A program made the position numbers and the translations under genes. Source: Veillonellaceae bacterium (GTDB taxonomy: Bacteria; Bacillota; Negativicutes; Veillonellales; Dialisteraceae). Taken from it: a DNA stretch of 64,000 bases. The notes under the pieces are model-generated. The model saw only the letters and a list, made by a program, of their open reading frames with translations. It did no database searches and had not been told where the DNA came from. The stretch is from contig DAJPGA010000001.1 in assembly GCA_025992895.1 (NCBI GenBank), positions 2,252,501-2,316,500 of the forward strand, in the 5' to 3' direction. This document shows positions 34,977 through 43,364 of the stretch, one piece after another (the first letter of the stretch is position 1; each line of letters begins with the position of its first letter).

Positions 34977-35903
34977 TTATTTCGGGTCGAGGCCTTCGTG
35001 GGCGCTTTCCAGGACTCCTGTTCCGTCGAAGATGGGGATGAAGGCTTTATCGGAGCTTTCTTTGGCCTGGACGTAGCCGTCGGTGATGCCGAGGTCTTCC
35101 ATGTAGCTTTCGCATTCTTCATATTCTTCGTCTGTGATTCTCCGGTTGATTTCGGGGAATTCGCTGGCTCTTCCGTATGGCATGTACTGGCGCATGAGGC
35201 TGAAGAGGACGTCGCCGGGGGCGAAGGTCTCTGCTATGTATTCCATGATGCGCTTGGTGTCTTCTACCTGGCCGGGGAGGATGAGGTGGCGGATGAGGAC
35301 GCCTTTTTTGAGGATGCCGTCGGGGCCTATTTCGTAGGGGCCGGTCTGACGGAACATCTGCTCAATGGCAGCAGAGGCTTTTTCGAAGTAGTCCGGGGCA
35401 TCGCTGTAGCGTTTGGAGGCTTTGCTGTCCATGTACTTGAGGTCAGGGAGCCAGCACTGGACTTTATTTCTTAGGAAAGCGACTGTGTGGACGCTTTCAT
35501 AGCCGCCGCAGTTGTAGACGACGGGGACGGGCAGCGGGTCTCTCAGGCTCTGGAATATGGCGTGTGTGTAATGGGTGGGCGTGACGAGGTCGATGTTGTG
35601 GGCGCCCTGGCGGATGAGTTCCTGATAGATTTCTTTCAGGCGATCGACGGAGACTTCGATGCCTTTTCTCATTTCGCTGATTTCATAGTTCTGGCAGTAG
35701 ACGCAGGAGAGGTTGCATCCTGCGAAGAAGACGGTGCCGGCGCCTCTGGTTCCTGCGATGCAGGGTTCTTCCCAGTGATGGAGCGCGGCTCTGGAAATGA
35801 CGGGAAGCATGCCGCTGGCGCAGTAGCCGACGGTGCCGCGGTCACTGGCCGAGCGCTTCCTTTCTATTTTGCATGCCCTTGGGCAGATGTTGCAGATACT
35901 CAT
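34977..35903 (-). CDS. Radical SAM protein (PflA-like activating-enzyme type)
   Basis: The 308-residue protein has the radical SAM ligand set CNLSCVYC (Cys63, Cys67, Cys70). An extra N-terminal cysteine group precedes it (CNICPRAC, residues 4-11, and Cys28 in GYCAS). This architecture is typical of the putative glycyl-radical-activating or AmmeMemoRadiSam-adjacent proteins annotated as 'PflA homologues'. It binds [4Fe-4S] and cleaves S-adenosylmethionine; the partner protein is not in the window. The start follows GGAATCC-type purine-rich sequence. It is monocistronic. Confidence 0.82.
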   Translation of the reverse strand: MSICNICPRACKIERKRSASDRGTVGYCASGMLPVISRAALHHWEEPCIAGTRGAGTVFFAGCNLSCVYCQNYEISEMRKGIEVSVDRLKEIYQELIRQGAHNIDLVTPTHYTHAIFQSLRDPLPVPVVYNCGGYESVHTVAFLRNKVQCWLPDLKYMDSKASKRYSDAPDYFEKASAAIEQMFRQTGPYEIGPDGILKKGVLIRHLILPGQVEDTKRIMEYIAETFAPGDVLFSLMRQYMPYGRASEFPEINRRITDEEYEECESYMEDLGITDGYVQAKESSDKAFIPIFDGTGVLESAHEGLDPK

Positions 35904-36028
35904 TGGATTCCTTTCCGGGTTTCCCCTCTTGAAAATCTCTTTTATTGTACCACAGCTGGAAAGTGGGAATTTTATCCATTTCCCGCATGATTTTCCGATT
36001 CTGTCATAGAAATTTTATATTTCTATCG

Positions 36029-36057
36029 TTGCCCGCGATATAAAAAAATCATATAAT
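36029..36057 (+). promoter_or_regulatory. Probable promoter of the purine permease gene
   Basis: TTGCCC (36029-36034) and TATAAT (36052-36057) are 17 bases apart, about 57 bases before the start codon. I looked for a purine riboswitch in this leader and did not find its core. Confidence 0.6.
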
Positions 36058-36113
36058 ATAGGGTATTCAAACGTAGTCGTTTTCCCTTATTGTGTTTTGA
36101 AAGGAGTTCATTC

Positions 36114-37508
36114 ATGGAAAACAACGCAGGTCTCCTCGAGAGGATCTTCCATCTCAAAGACAGCGGGACCACGGCCAGAACGGAAATCATGGCCGGTATC
36201 ACCACTTTTATGACGATGGCATATATTCTCGCCGTCAACCCGAGTATCATGAGCACGACGGGCATGGACAAGGCTGCTGTTTTGACGGCAACTGCTATTG
36301 CCGGCTTCATGGGTACCATGCTGATGGCAATATTTGCCAATTATCCATTCGCGCTTGCGCCCGGCATGGGGCTGAACGCATTCTTCGCCTATACGGTCAT
36401 CGGCCAGATGGGCTATTCCTGGCAGATGGCTCTGGCTGCTGTCTTCGTTGAAGGTATCATCTTCATCATTCTTTCATTGACGAGTGTCCGCGAGGCGATC
36501 TTCAATGCGATTCCGATGAACCTGAAGAGGGCCGTTTCCGCCGGTATCGGCGTCTATATCTGCTTCATCGGCCTGTCTTCGGCTCATGTCATCGTAGCCA
36601 ATCCGGCGACGAAGGTTTCTCTCTTCTCGTTCAAGGGCGCTATGGCAGCCGGTACGTTCCATACGGTTGGCGTTCCGGTCGTTCTTGCAATCATCGGCGT
36701 TCTTTTCACCGCTATCCTGATTGCCAAGAAGGTCAGAGGCAATATCCTCTGGGGCATCGTCTTCACATGGATTCTCGGCATCATCTGCGAACTGACCGGC
36801 GTTTATGTCCCGGATCCTTCCGTCGGCGCTTTCAGTACGCTGCCGGATCTGTCCAACGGCATCGCCTCTTTCATGCCGGCAAGCATGGATCCGATTCTTT
36901 TCCAGCTTGACTTCTCCCAGCTGGCGACCTTCAATTTCGTCGTCGTCCTCCTGGCATTCCTCTTTGTCGACCTCTTTGATACGATCGGCACGCTGATCGG
37001 CGTTTCCGCCAAAGCAAACATGCTCGACAAGAACGGCAAGCTCCCGCACATTAAGGGCGCCCTGATGGCTGACGCTGTCGCTACGGCAGGCGGCGCACTG
37101 CTGGGTGTTTCCACAACAACGACTTACGTAGAATCTGCAGCAGGCGTTTCTGAAGGCGGCAGAACGGGTCTGACGGCTGTCACCGTTTCCATCCTGTTCC
37201 TGCTTTCTCTCTTCTTCTCGCCTTTCTTCATGGCTATTCCGGCATTCGCTACAGCTCCGGCTCTGGTATCTGTCGGCTTCCTGATGTTCACGACTGTCAC
37301 CGGCATCGATTTCGCTGACCCGACGGAAGCATTCCCATGCTACCTGACTGTCATCGCGATGCCTTTCACCTACAGCATCGCAGAAGGCATCGCTTTCGGC
37401 ATCATTTCCTACACGCTGATCAATCTGCTTGCAGGAAACCGCGCGAAGGTCAGCCTGCTGATGATGATCCTGACAGTACTCTTTGTCATGAAGTATATTT
37501 TCATCTGA
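36114..37508 (+). CDS. NCS2-family purine permease (AzgA/PbuG-like)
   Basis: The 464-residue inner-membrane protein belongs to the NCS2 hypoxanthine/guanine/adenine:H+ symporter branch. The signatures are EIMAGITTFMTMAYILAVNP near the N-terminus, ALAPGMGLNAFFAYTVIGQM, and LLGVSTTTTYVESAAGVSEG with GRTGLTA in the ninth-helix region. It imports purine bases for salvage. The start at 36114 follows AAAGGAGTTCATTC. A strong terminator follows 23 bases after the stop. Confidence 0.92.
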   Translation: MENNAGLLERIFHLKDSGTTARTEIMAGITTFMTMAYILAVNPSIMSTTGMDKAAVLTATAIAGFMGTMLMAIFANYPFALAPGMGLNAFFAYTVIGQMGYSWQMALAAVFVEGIIFIILSLTSVREAIFNAIPMNLKRAVSAGIGVYICFIGLSSAHVIVANPATKVSLFSFKGAMAAGTFHTVGVPVVLAIIGVLFTAILIAKKVRGNILWGIVFTWILGIICELTGVYVPDPSVGAFSTLPDLSNGIASFMPASMDPILFQLDFSQLATFNFVVVLLAFLFVDLFDTIGTLIGVSAKANMLDKNGKLPHIKGALMADAVATAGGALLGVSTTTTYVESAAGVSEGGRTGLTAVTVSILFLLSLFFSPFFMAIPAFATAPALVSVGFLMFTTVTGIDFADPTEAFPCYLTVIAMPFTYSIAEGIAFGIISYTLINLLAGNRAKVSLLMMILTVLFVMKYIFI

Positions 37509-37530
37509 TTAGGCACTTTCGCCATTCAAG

Positions 37531-37578
37531 AAGGGGCTGTGACGAAATGACTGCTCATTTTGTCACAGCCCCTTTTTC
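37531..37578 (+). terminator. Intrinsic terminator overlapping the SMR gene leader (AAATG/CATTT family)
   Basis: A near-perfect stem of about 20 bp pairs AAGGGGCTGTGACGAAATGA with its counterpart ending CAGCCCCTT, then T5. The Shine-Dalgarno sequence of the next gene (AGGAGG) begins directly after the T-run. Confidence 0.8.
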
Positions 37579-37589
37579 AGGAGGTTATT

Positions 37590-37913
37590 TTGGCTTATGC
37601 TTTGATGTTCTTTGCCATCGGCATGGAACTGACAGGAACGACGCTTCTCAAGTATTCGCAGGGGTTCACGAAGCTTCTGCCGACGATCGGCTGCCTCGTT
37701 TCCTACTTCATCTGTTTCTTCTCATTTTCACGCGCGCTGAATGATCTGAATCTGGGCCTGGCGTATGCGACCTGGAGCGGCGTCGGCATTGTGGCCTCTG
37801 TCCTCATTTCCTGGTTCCTCTTCGGCGAAAAGCTGAACGGCTGGGGCATTTTCGCTGTCGCCATGATAATTATCGGGTGCATTATCCTGAACGTGTTCGG
37901 CACCGATCACTAG
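37590..37913 (+). CDS. Small multidrug resistance (SMR/EmrE-type) exporter
   Basis: The 107-residue protein has four membrane helices in the EmrE pattern. The essential helix-1 Glu is in FFAIGMELTGTTLLKYSQGF (Glu13), and the signature AYATWSGVGIVASVLISWF lies in helix 3. SMR proteins work as antiparallel dimers exchanging cationic compounds or guanidinium for protons. I chose the TTG at 37590 because AGGAGGTTATT precedes it and it gives the normal length. It sits right behind a strong terminator, so it depends on read-through or on a promoter I do not see. The dacA/F-like gene follows after 11 bases. Confidence 0.88.
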   Translation: MAYALMFFAIGMELTGTTLLKYSQGFTKLLPTIGCLVSYFICFFSFSRALNDLNLGLAYATWSGVGIVASVLISWFLFGEKLNGWGIFAVAMIIIGCIILNVFGTDH

Positions 37914-37924
37914 AAAGGAGTCTT

Positions 37925-38791
37925 ATGAAATCTTCTTCGAAAGTTCTCTTTTCATTTCTTGCTTTCCTTCTTCTCTCCATCGAGGGCGCTTTTGCGGCCG
38001 CTCCGGAAATCACGGCGGATGCCGCCGTCATTTACGATCCTGCTGCCAAAGTATTCCTGTACGAAAAGAATGGGACGAAGAAGGAATATCCGGCCAGCAT
38101 GACAAAGATCATGACGGCGATTCTCTCTTTTGAAAAGGCGACGCCCTACGATACGGTGAAGGTCAGCAGGAATGCCGCTGACATCGAATCAACGGCGCTG
38201 AACGGCGGCGAATGGATCGCGCTTGGCCAGCTCCGGAATCAGATGATGCTGATCTCGGATAACGGCGCGGCAACGGCAATCGGCGAGACGATTGCCGGCA
38301 ACCTCCCCCGCTTCACGGACCTGATGAATGCGAAGGCGAAAGAAATCGGCGCAACGCATACCCATTTCGTCAATGCAAATGGCATGCCTGACCCGGATCA
38401 TTACTCCACGGCTGAAGACATGGCAAAGATCGCGGCGTATGCGATGAAGAACCCGAAATTCCGCCAGCTGGTTGGAACCCGTGAAAAGCAGGTCCACTAT
38501 ATGCGCCCGAATGAAACGGTCACCTTCGGCAATACGAATGAGCTCCTCTACTCCTATCCGGGAGCGACGGGCATCAAGACGGGATACACCAGAGCGGCTG
38601 GCGGCTGCCTTGCAGCATCTGCTATCCGTGACGGCAAGGAACTCATCGTCATCGTCATGCATTCTCAGGATACGGACACGCGCTTCACGGAAGCTGCCAA
38701 GCTTCTCGACTACGGATTTGCTCTTGAAAAAGAGGGCGCTGTGAAGACGCCGGTGAAAGCACCTGGCAGGAAAGCAAAGAAAGCGGCGTAA
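37925..38791 (+). CDS. D-alanyl-D-alanine carboxypeptidase (penicillin-binding protein, S11)
   Basis: The 288-residue exported enzyme trims the terminal D-Ala from peptidoglycan stem peptides. A signal peptide (about residues 1-25, ends AFA) is followed by the three active-site motifs: SMTK (Ser58-Lys61), SDN (111-113) and KTGYT near residue 221. The C-terminal beta-rich domain and amphipathic anchor of larger DacA proteins are absent; the chain ends in a Lys/Ala-rich tail. The start follows AAAGGAGTCTT. It probably shares a transcript with the SMR gene. Confidence 0.9.
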   Translation: MKSSSKVLFSFLAFLLLSIEGAFAAAPEITADAAVIYDPAAKVFLYEKNGTKKEYPASMTKIMTAILSFEKATPYDTVKVSRNAADIESTALNGGEWIALGQLRNQMMLISDNGAATAIGETIAGNLPRFTDLMNAKAKEIGATHTHFVNANGMPDPDHYSTAEDMAKIAAYAMKNPKFRQLVGTREKQVHYMRPNETVTFGNTNELLYSYPGATGIKTGYTRAAGGCLAASAIRDGKELIVIVMHSQDTDTRFTEAAKLLDYGFALEKEGAVKTPVKAPGRKAKKAA

Positions 38792-38798
38792 TAATACA

Positions 38799-38847
38799 AA
38801 AAGGACTGAGACAAAATGTGAAACCATTTCGTCTCAGTCTTTTTTTG
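38799..38847 (+). terminator. Intrinsic terminator of the carboxypeptidase gene (AAATG/CATTT family)
   Basis: GACTGAGACAAAATG pairs with CATTTCGTCTCAGTC around a short loop, followed by T8. It lies just after the stop. Confidence 0.82.
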
Positions 38848-38879
38848 CTGATATATTCGATTAGATGATTCTCCAACAC

Positions 38880-39120
38880 ATTTATATATTTGTATTATCT
38901 GAAAACCTCGCTGCGCTCGTGGTAATCAACCCTATCCACCGCAATTTTATATAACTACACCTCATCCGCGCAGCCACAGATAAAAGATAAGCTGCGCACC
39001 TTCCCCAGAAGGGAAGGCTTCACAAGGAATAAAGAAAAGATTACATGTCTTATTTGTTTTGGACCTTTTGAACCCCATCCCATACGCCCTTCCCCGTCTG
39101 GGAAGGCGAGTCGTTAATTC
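38880..39120. repeat. Intergenic repeats between the carboxypeptidase and DUF2284 genes
   Basis: CCTCGCTGCGCTCG, GTAATCAACCCTATCC, then a variant unit ACTACACCTCATCC with a long hairpin GCGCAGC (38968-38974) / GCTGCGC (38991-38997) and CCTTCCCCAGAAGGGAAGG, and a CTTCCCCGTCTGGGAAGG near 39090. No gene is seen. Confidence 0.75.
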
Positions 39121-39165
39121 CCCGGATTTCTCCAGTCATTTCCTTTTTTATATATTCAGCTTTTC

Positions 39166-39723
39166 TCAGTCTATGAGTACCATGCCGTAGACGGGGAGTT
39201 TCTTGACGGGGCCGGTGAGCATTTCAGAGCGGTAGCCATTGTCTTTGATGAGGGCGAAGACGTCGATTCCGCAGGCTTCGAGCGACGGTCTTGCTTCCAG
39301 CGGATGGACGCAGTGCTTGAGGTTGCAGGTCTCGCAGAGGCGGCAGCGGCCGGCTTTCAGTGCGAAGGCTTTGTAGTAGTTCTTGAGCATGGCGCTTCTT
39401 TCTACCTTCAGCAGTACTTCGAGAAGGCCGTTTGTGACGCCTGTGTCGACTTTGGTCCAGTCTTTGCAGTCTTCTTCGGTGAGTGTGACGGTGTACTGGA
39501 TGATGATGCCATTCTTGTATTCACTGATGAACTGTTTCATGAAAGGAAGCTCTGGCGTGTACGGCGGGCAGCAGAGCGTTTTCCCATAGTTCGGGCAGCC
39601 GAACTGGCACTTCATTCTTGGCCATGCAGCGAGTTTGACGCTGGCGATGTCGACTTTTTTCGCATCGGATGCACCTGCTTCTTTGGCCTCTTTGATCAGG
39701 TCCTGTAAATCTTGTTCAGTCAT
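39166..39723 (-). CDS. DUF2284 putative metal-binding protein
   Basis: The 185-residue protein is cysteine-rich. Its clusters are KCQFGCPNYGKTLCCPPYTPE (split here for length at residues about 40-60) and CRLCETCNLKHCVHPLEARPS (about 125-145), with GIDVFALIKDNGY after them, the standard DUF2284 layout. It probably binds an Fe-S cluster or zinc; the role is unknown. The start at 39723 follows GGAGGATATA. The frame stays open upstream but runs into the antiporter gene, so the longer form is rejected. Confidence 0.82.
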   Translation of the reverse strand: MTEQDLQDLIKEAKEAGASDAKKVDIASVKLAAWPRMKCQFGCPNYGKTLCCPPYTPELPFMKQFISEYKNGIIIQYTVTLTEEDCKDWTKVDTGVTNGLLEVLLKVERSAMLKNYYKAFALKAGRCRLCETCNLKHCVHPLEARPSLEACGIDVFALIKDNGYRSEMLTGPVKKLPVYGMVLID

Positions 39724-39827
39724 TATATCCTCCTTGGGTTTCCCAAATCCCATGCCGGTATTATTATTGTTATCCGGCTTTTCCTCTATTGTAGCACCGG
39801 AAGAGACCGTCTTACAGGGGAAACCGC

Positions 39828-41123
39828 TCAGGATTTCTTTTTCCAAAGCATCGAGAGAAGCTTCCAGAGCGGCAGCAGGTACAAGTAGAAGGCATAGGGA
39901 ATGGATGCGAGGGGCGCGCTGGTCGCGGCGAGGACAATGGCGCAGGCAATGGACCATGGAATGACGGCAGGGATGACTATGGCCGTGTCTTCCAGGTCTT
40001 CGGCGAACTGTTCCTTATCCTTATTGAGCGTCCCGCAGAGCTGGGATGTAAGGATGACGGCGAGCGTCTGGCTGCAGGAAATGAGGCTTGTGATGATGGC
40101 GGAGAGGAGCGTTGCCGGATAATTACCGAAGCGGCGCGCAAAGGTTTCAAGTTTCCCATGGATGCCGTCCAGAAGTCCCGTTCCCTGGAAAATGCCGGAG
40201 AAGGAAGCGGAGAGGCAGACGATGGCGGCGACATGGAGCATGGAAACGATACCTCCCCCATTGACCATGGGCGAGAGTTCCGGGACAGGAGAAACGTAGC
40301 CGAAAATCATGATAAAAAGGATATTCCATGGATCCTGCGCCTGCTCAGTGTAGGAAAGAAGCGCCGCCAGAGCGATGCTGACGGCCATATTCGTCTTGAC
40401 GGGTACGCGGAAGAAGCTCAGAAGGAGAATGGAAACGGCGGGCAGTGCAAGGATGGGAGAAAAGATATAGAGCTCTTCAAAGTCTGCCGAAGCTGCGGCT
40501 GACGCGGCGGCATCCGGAAGCATTTCTCCAAGGGCGAAGTAAATCACGCAGGAAATGAGGAATGGCAGGGCTGCGGACTTTGCCATATTTCTTATATTCG
40601 TATAAAGGTCGACTTCCGTTAAGACGCTGACGAGGAGCGCAGAGGTCGAGACGGGCGACATGCGGTCGCCAAAGTAGACGCCGGCAAGGATCGCGCCTCC
40701 CACCATGGCCGGCGGCATGCCGATGGTCATCCCGATCGACATGGTGATGACCCCCATCGTGGCCGACGTGCCGAAGGATGTTCCGAGGAGAAAGGAAACC
40801 GCGCAGTTCAGAAGGAAGGCAAGCAGGATGAAGATGGACGGCTCTATGAAATCGGAAGCGAGCGTAATGATGTAGGCGATCGTTCCCGAAGCGCGCCACA
40901 CGCCTGTCAGCATACCGATCAGCATGAAGACGATGAAGATGGTGCGGACGGACATGACCCCCTTCCATGCCATGGAGAGGACATCGGACAAGCTGTACTT
41001 CTTATAGAGCCCGTACCCGACGAAAAGAAAGAAGCCTGCACCAAGTGCATAGAGGAGCTCGGATCCTGTCAGGATGCAGATGAAAAGGATGGCTGCGAAA
41101 ATTCCTAAAACGATATTTGCCAT
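39828..41123 (-). CDS. Na+/H+ antiporter, NhaC family
   Basis: The 431-residue polytopic membrane protein has the NhaC-family pattern: LGAGFFLFVGYGLYKKYSL near the N-terminus, TSFGTSATMGVITMSIGMT, and GVYFGDRMSPVSTSALLVS in the middle. It exchanges sodium (or an organic pair such as malate/lactate in some members) for protons across the inner membrane. I chose the ATG at 41123; a GTG three codons upstream is also possible. The DUF2284 gene follows on the same strand after about 100 bases. Confidence 0.88.
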   Translation of the reverse strand: MANIVLGIFAAILFICILTGSELLYALGAGFFLFVGYGLYKKYSLSDVLSMAWKGVMSVRTIFIVFMLIGMLTGVWRASGTIAYIITLASDFIEPSIFILLAFLLNCAVSFLLGTSFGTSATMGVITMSIGMTIGMPPAMVGGAILAGVYFGDRMSPVSTSALLVSVLTEVDLYTNIRNMAKSAALPFLISCVIYFALGEMLPDAAASAAASADFEELYIFSPILALPAVSILLLSFFRVPVKTNMAVSIALAALLSYTEQAQDPWNILFIMIFGYVSPVPELSPMVNGGGIVSMLHVAAIVCLSASFSGIFQGTGLLDGIHGKLETFARRFGNYPATLLSAIITSLISCSQTLAVILTSQLCGTLNKDKEQFAEDLEDTAIVIPAVIPWSIACAIVLAATSAPLASIPYAFYLYLLPLWKLLSMLWKKKS

Positions 41124-41312
41124 ATAGATCACTTCCCCCGGCCGGGTTTTCCCGGTCCTTTTTATTGTCTATTTATACTGTCATTGTATCACGCTATTTT
41201 CCTATCGTCAGCCGGAAGGCCGATGAAATGCGGAAATTTCCTCTTCCAGTATCAATGAAATTTATGGTATATAAAAATGTAAAGAATTATTTAATATTTA
41301 GTACCTTGCATT

Positions 41313-41335
41313 ACAAAGTACTTTGTGATAAAGTA
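41313..41335. promoter_or_regulatory. Palindromic operator of the PadR-type operon
   Basis: ACAAAGTACTTTGT (41313-41326) is a perfect palindrome that overlaps the inverted repeat TACTTT-GTGAT-AAAGTA (41319-41335). This is the sort of site bound by PadR-family repressors. It lies about 85 bases before the padR-like start codon and implies autoregulation. Confidence 0.65.
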
Positions 41336-41421
41336 TGTTCAACGAAGAAAACAGACCGCCAGTCAATATCCAGGGAGGCGCTTTCTTCGGAAGATCTTAG
41401 TCCCCCAAGAAAGGAGCGACT

Positions 41422-41748
41422 ATGAATGTACAATTGAAGAAAGGTGTCATGGAGATTGTGGTTCTCTCCATGCTCCAGCGGAAAGATTTCTATGGCTACG
41501 AACTGGTCACGGAAATCTCCAAGTACATCGAAATGTCCGAAGGTACTATTTATCCGCTGCTGAACCGTTTCAAGAAAGATGGCCTGGTTGATACGTACCT
41601 GGCTGAATCACATAATGGCCCCCCGCGGAAATATTACCGCATCACAGACGCAGGCCGGGCTGAATTCCAGGAGTCCGTGAAGGAATGGACGGAATTCAAC
41701 AAAGCTGTGCGACGACTACTTGCCGAAGGAGGCGAATCTTATGCGTGA
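41422..41748 (+). CDS. PadR-family transcriptional regulator
   Basis: The 108-residue winged-helix protein fits PadR subfamily 2. The N-terminal [41 protein letters not shown] as recognition region and [11 protein letters not shown] as wing are all present, and a short C-terminal dimerisation helix follows. It probably represses its own operon through the palindrome upstream. The start follows AAAGGAGCGACT. It overlaps the DUF1700 gene by eight bases. Confidence 0.92.
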   Translation: MNVQLKKGVMEIVVLSMLQRKDFYGYELVTEISKYIEMSEGTIYPLLNRFKKDGLVDTYLAESHNGPPRKYYRITDAGRAEFQESVKEWTEFNKAVRRLLAEGGESYA

Positions 41749-42367
41749 AAGTGAATTTTTAGACCTTCTAAGGTATTATTTCCGCAACGCGAAGCCGAGC
41801 GAAGTGAAGGAAATCCTCGCTGACTACGAGGCCCATTTCGAAGAAGGCAAAAAGGAAGGACTTACTGAGGAGGAAATCTCCAAGGAGCTCGGCAGTCCGA
41901 AAGATATATATGATTCCTACCAGTCCGAAGGCGTCGTCGATGAAAAGACGAAGACTTCCACGCTGATGGATGGCGCTGAAAAGGCAGCCAATGCCGCTGG
42001 CAAGGCAGCCGACGCAGCGCAGAAGAAACTGGGCGAAACCTGGGATGAGGTCAGCCCGAAGCTTCCGCAGGCTGTGGAAAGCACGGCTCTCCTGACAGCA
42101 CGTCTCCTCTACGGCGCAGGCATCGTTCTTGCCGTATTCATCGCAGCCGCAACGATCCTGATTCTGGGTCTCCTGCAGGTACGGTTCGCACCGTTCCAGG
42201 GTATTCCCCCGCTTCCGGGTCTCCACCCGCTGACGCTCTTCTCGATCGGCGGCGCTGGCATCTTCTCAGCCCTCGCTGTTCTCTTCACGGGAATCGAAGG
42301 CAGCAAAGCTCTCAAGAGCACCGTCAAGAAGGATGATCATAAAGAGGAAGGCGGTGAAGGAAAATGA
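41741..42367 (+). CDS. DUF1700 family membrane protein
   Basis: The 208-residue protein has the N-terminal DUF1700 helix bundle ([39 protein letters not shown]). A predicted helical Ala/Lys linker follows, then two or three C-terminal membrane helices ([39 protein letters not shown]). PadR-DUF1700 pairs are common in Firmicutes, often with an exported DUF4097-like partner, and are thought to sense envelope stress; the mechanism is unknown. The start overlaps padR. The next gene overlaps its stop by four bases. Confidence 0.85.
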   Translation: MRESEFLDLLRYYFRNAKPSEVKEILADYEAHFEEGKKEGLTEEEISKELGSPKDIYDSYQSEGVVDEKTKTSTLMDGAEKAANAAGKAADAAQKKLGETWDEVSPKLPQAVESTALLTARLLYGAGIVLAVFIAAATILILGLLQVRFAPFQGIPPLPGLHPLTLFSIGGAGIFSALAVLFTGIEGSKALKSTVKKDDHKEEGGEGK

Positions 42368-42726
42368 AAAAAATCATCGTTTTCATCGTACTCGCTATCC
42401 TCTCCATGGTGACAGCCGCCGTTTCCTTCGTGGCAAACGACATCGGCTCCTACCGTCACTGGATCGCTGAAAACAAACCGGCGATCATGGAAAACTTTGA
42501 CCACAAGGACAGGCACATCCGTCCTGATGAAGACCGCAGGATGATGGATGAGCACAGAGACAAGGATTTCAAGGGTCCGCCTCCGGATCTCCGCGGCCGT
42601 GACGACCGCAGGGATGTGAAGGATGCTGACAAGGCAGCCAAGGATGCACCGGCGCAGGATCAGAAACCTGCACAGGATCAGAAGCCGGCCACAGAAAATA
42701 CTCCTGAAGCAGCACCGCAGAACTAA
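42364..42726 (+). CDS. Small exported, highly charged protein (first of three)
   Basis: The 120-residue protein has an N-terminal membrane anchor or signal (IIVFIVLAILSMVTAAVSFVA). An Asp/Arg/His-rich part follows (FDHKDRHIRPDEDRRMMDEH), then a Pro/Gln/Ala tail with two AQDQKP copies. It looks intrinsically disordered, with no domain recognised. It is translationally coupled to DUF1700 by ATGA overlap, so it belongs to the PadR operon. Metal binding by the His/Asp run is possible but unproven. Confidence 0.7.
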   Translation: MKKIIVFIVLAILSMVTAAVSFVANDIGSYRHWIAENKPAIMENFDHKDRHIRPDEDRRMMDEHRDKDFKGPPPDLRGRDDRRDVKDADKAAKDAPAQDQKPAQDQKPATENTPEAAPQN

Positions 42727-42807
42727 TCGTGATTTCCCCGGCAGGATTTCCTGACCGGTACATATTTGGAAGGACAGGCAACACCTGTTTTGGAAAAGAG
42801 GTACATT

Positions 42808-43218
42808 ATGAATAAGAAAATTATCGCAGCAGTTATTGCAGGACTCGCGCTGACAGGCGCTGTCGCATTTAGCACAACGGTTTCCGCCGCTGACGAACGT
42901 CCGATGGTTCCTTCGGAATATTCACAGAAGGATGATGCCTGGACAAAGAACAATGACCAGTACTCCAATCAGCAGATTCAGAAGATGAAGAAAGCTGAGC
43001 AGAAGGATCAGAAAGAACATGCCAAGAAAGTGAAGAAGCATGTAAAGAAAGACCAGAAGCAGGACAATTTCGAACAGGACAGAAACAAGAAGTACGAAGA
43101 CCAGGGCATCCACTACGGCCAAAAGCACGAAAAGAAAGCCCCGAAGGTCAATAAGGAAGAAAAACAGGACTCCCAGAAAGCTATGGGGCCTGACGATGAA
43201 GAATGGCACCGCATCTGA
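42808..43218 (+). CDS. Small exported, Lys/Gln-rich protein (second of three)
   Basis: The 136-residue protein has a signal peptide (IIAAVIAGLALTGAVAFSTT, cut near VSA-A). The mature chain is dominated by Lys, Gln, Asp and Glu (KMKKAEQKDQKEHAKKVKKH) with few hydrophobic residues, and ends DDEEWHRI. It shares the short segment PSEYSQKDDAW, near the mature N-terminus, in style with the third protein's PPQMTEQQKADW. Probably periplasmic and disordered. The start at 42808 is supported by GAAAAGAGGT upstream. Confidence 0.68.
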   Translation: MNKKIIAAVIAGLALTGAVAFSTTVSAADERPMVPSEYSQKDDAWTKNNDQYSNQQIQKMKKAEQKDQKEHAKKVKKHVKKDQKQDNFEQDRNKKYEDQGIHYGQKHEKKAPKVNKEEKQDSQKAMGPDDEEWHRI

Positions 43219-43364
43219 TCCTGGTTACCCAAAAGTAACCGCTTGCCATTATTTGATTTAGTGGATACAATAATCCCTATGTCATGGAAGCCCTTCCGCT
43301 CCGCACCTCCCAAAACGCGAACGGAATGCATATACAAATTTGCTTCAGAAAGGATGGATTCATT

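Noticed and set aside
36001..36113. Possible purine riboswitch before the NCS2 permease
   Set aside because: The TATAAT region resembles the riboswitch's first strand, but the rest of the conserved core and the two loop sequences are absent.
39724..39957. A longer DUF2284 reading frame beginning inside the antiporter gene
   Set aside because: The extension has no family match, overlaps nhaC coding sequence, and a GGAGG-preceded ATG at 39723 gives the standard length.
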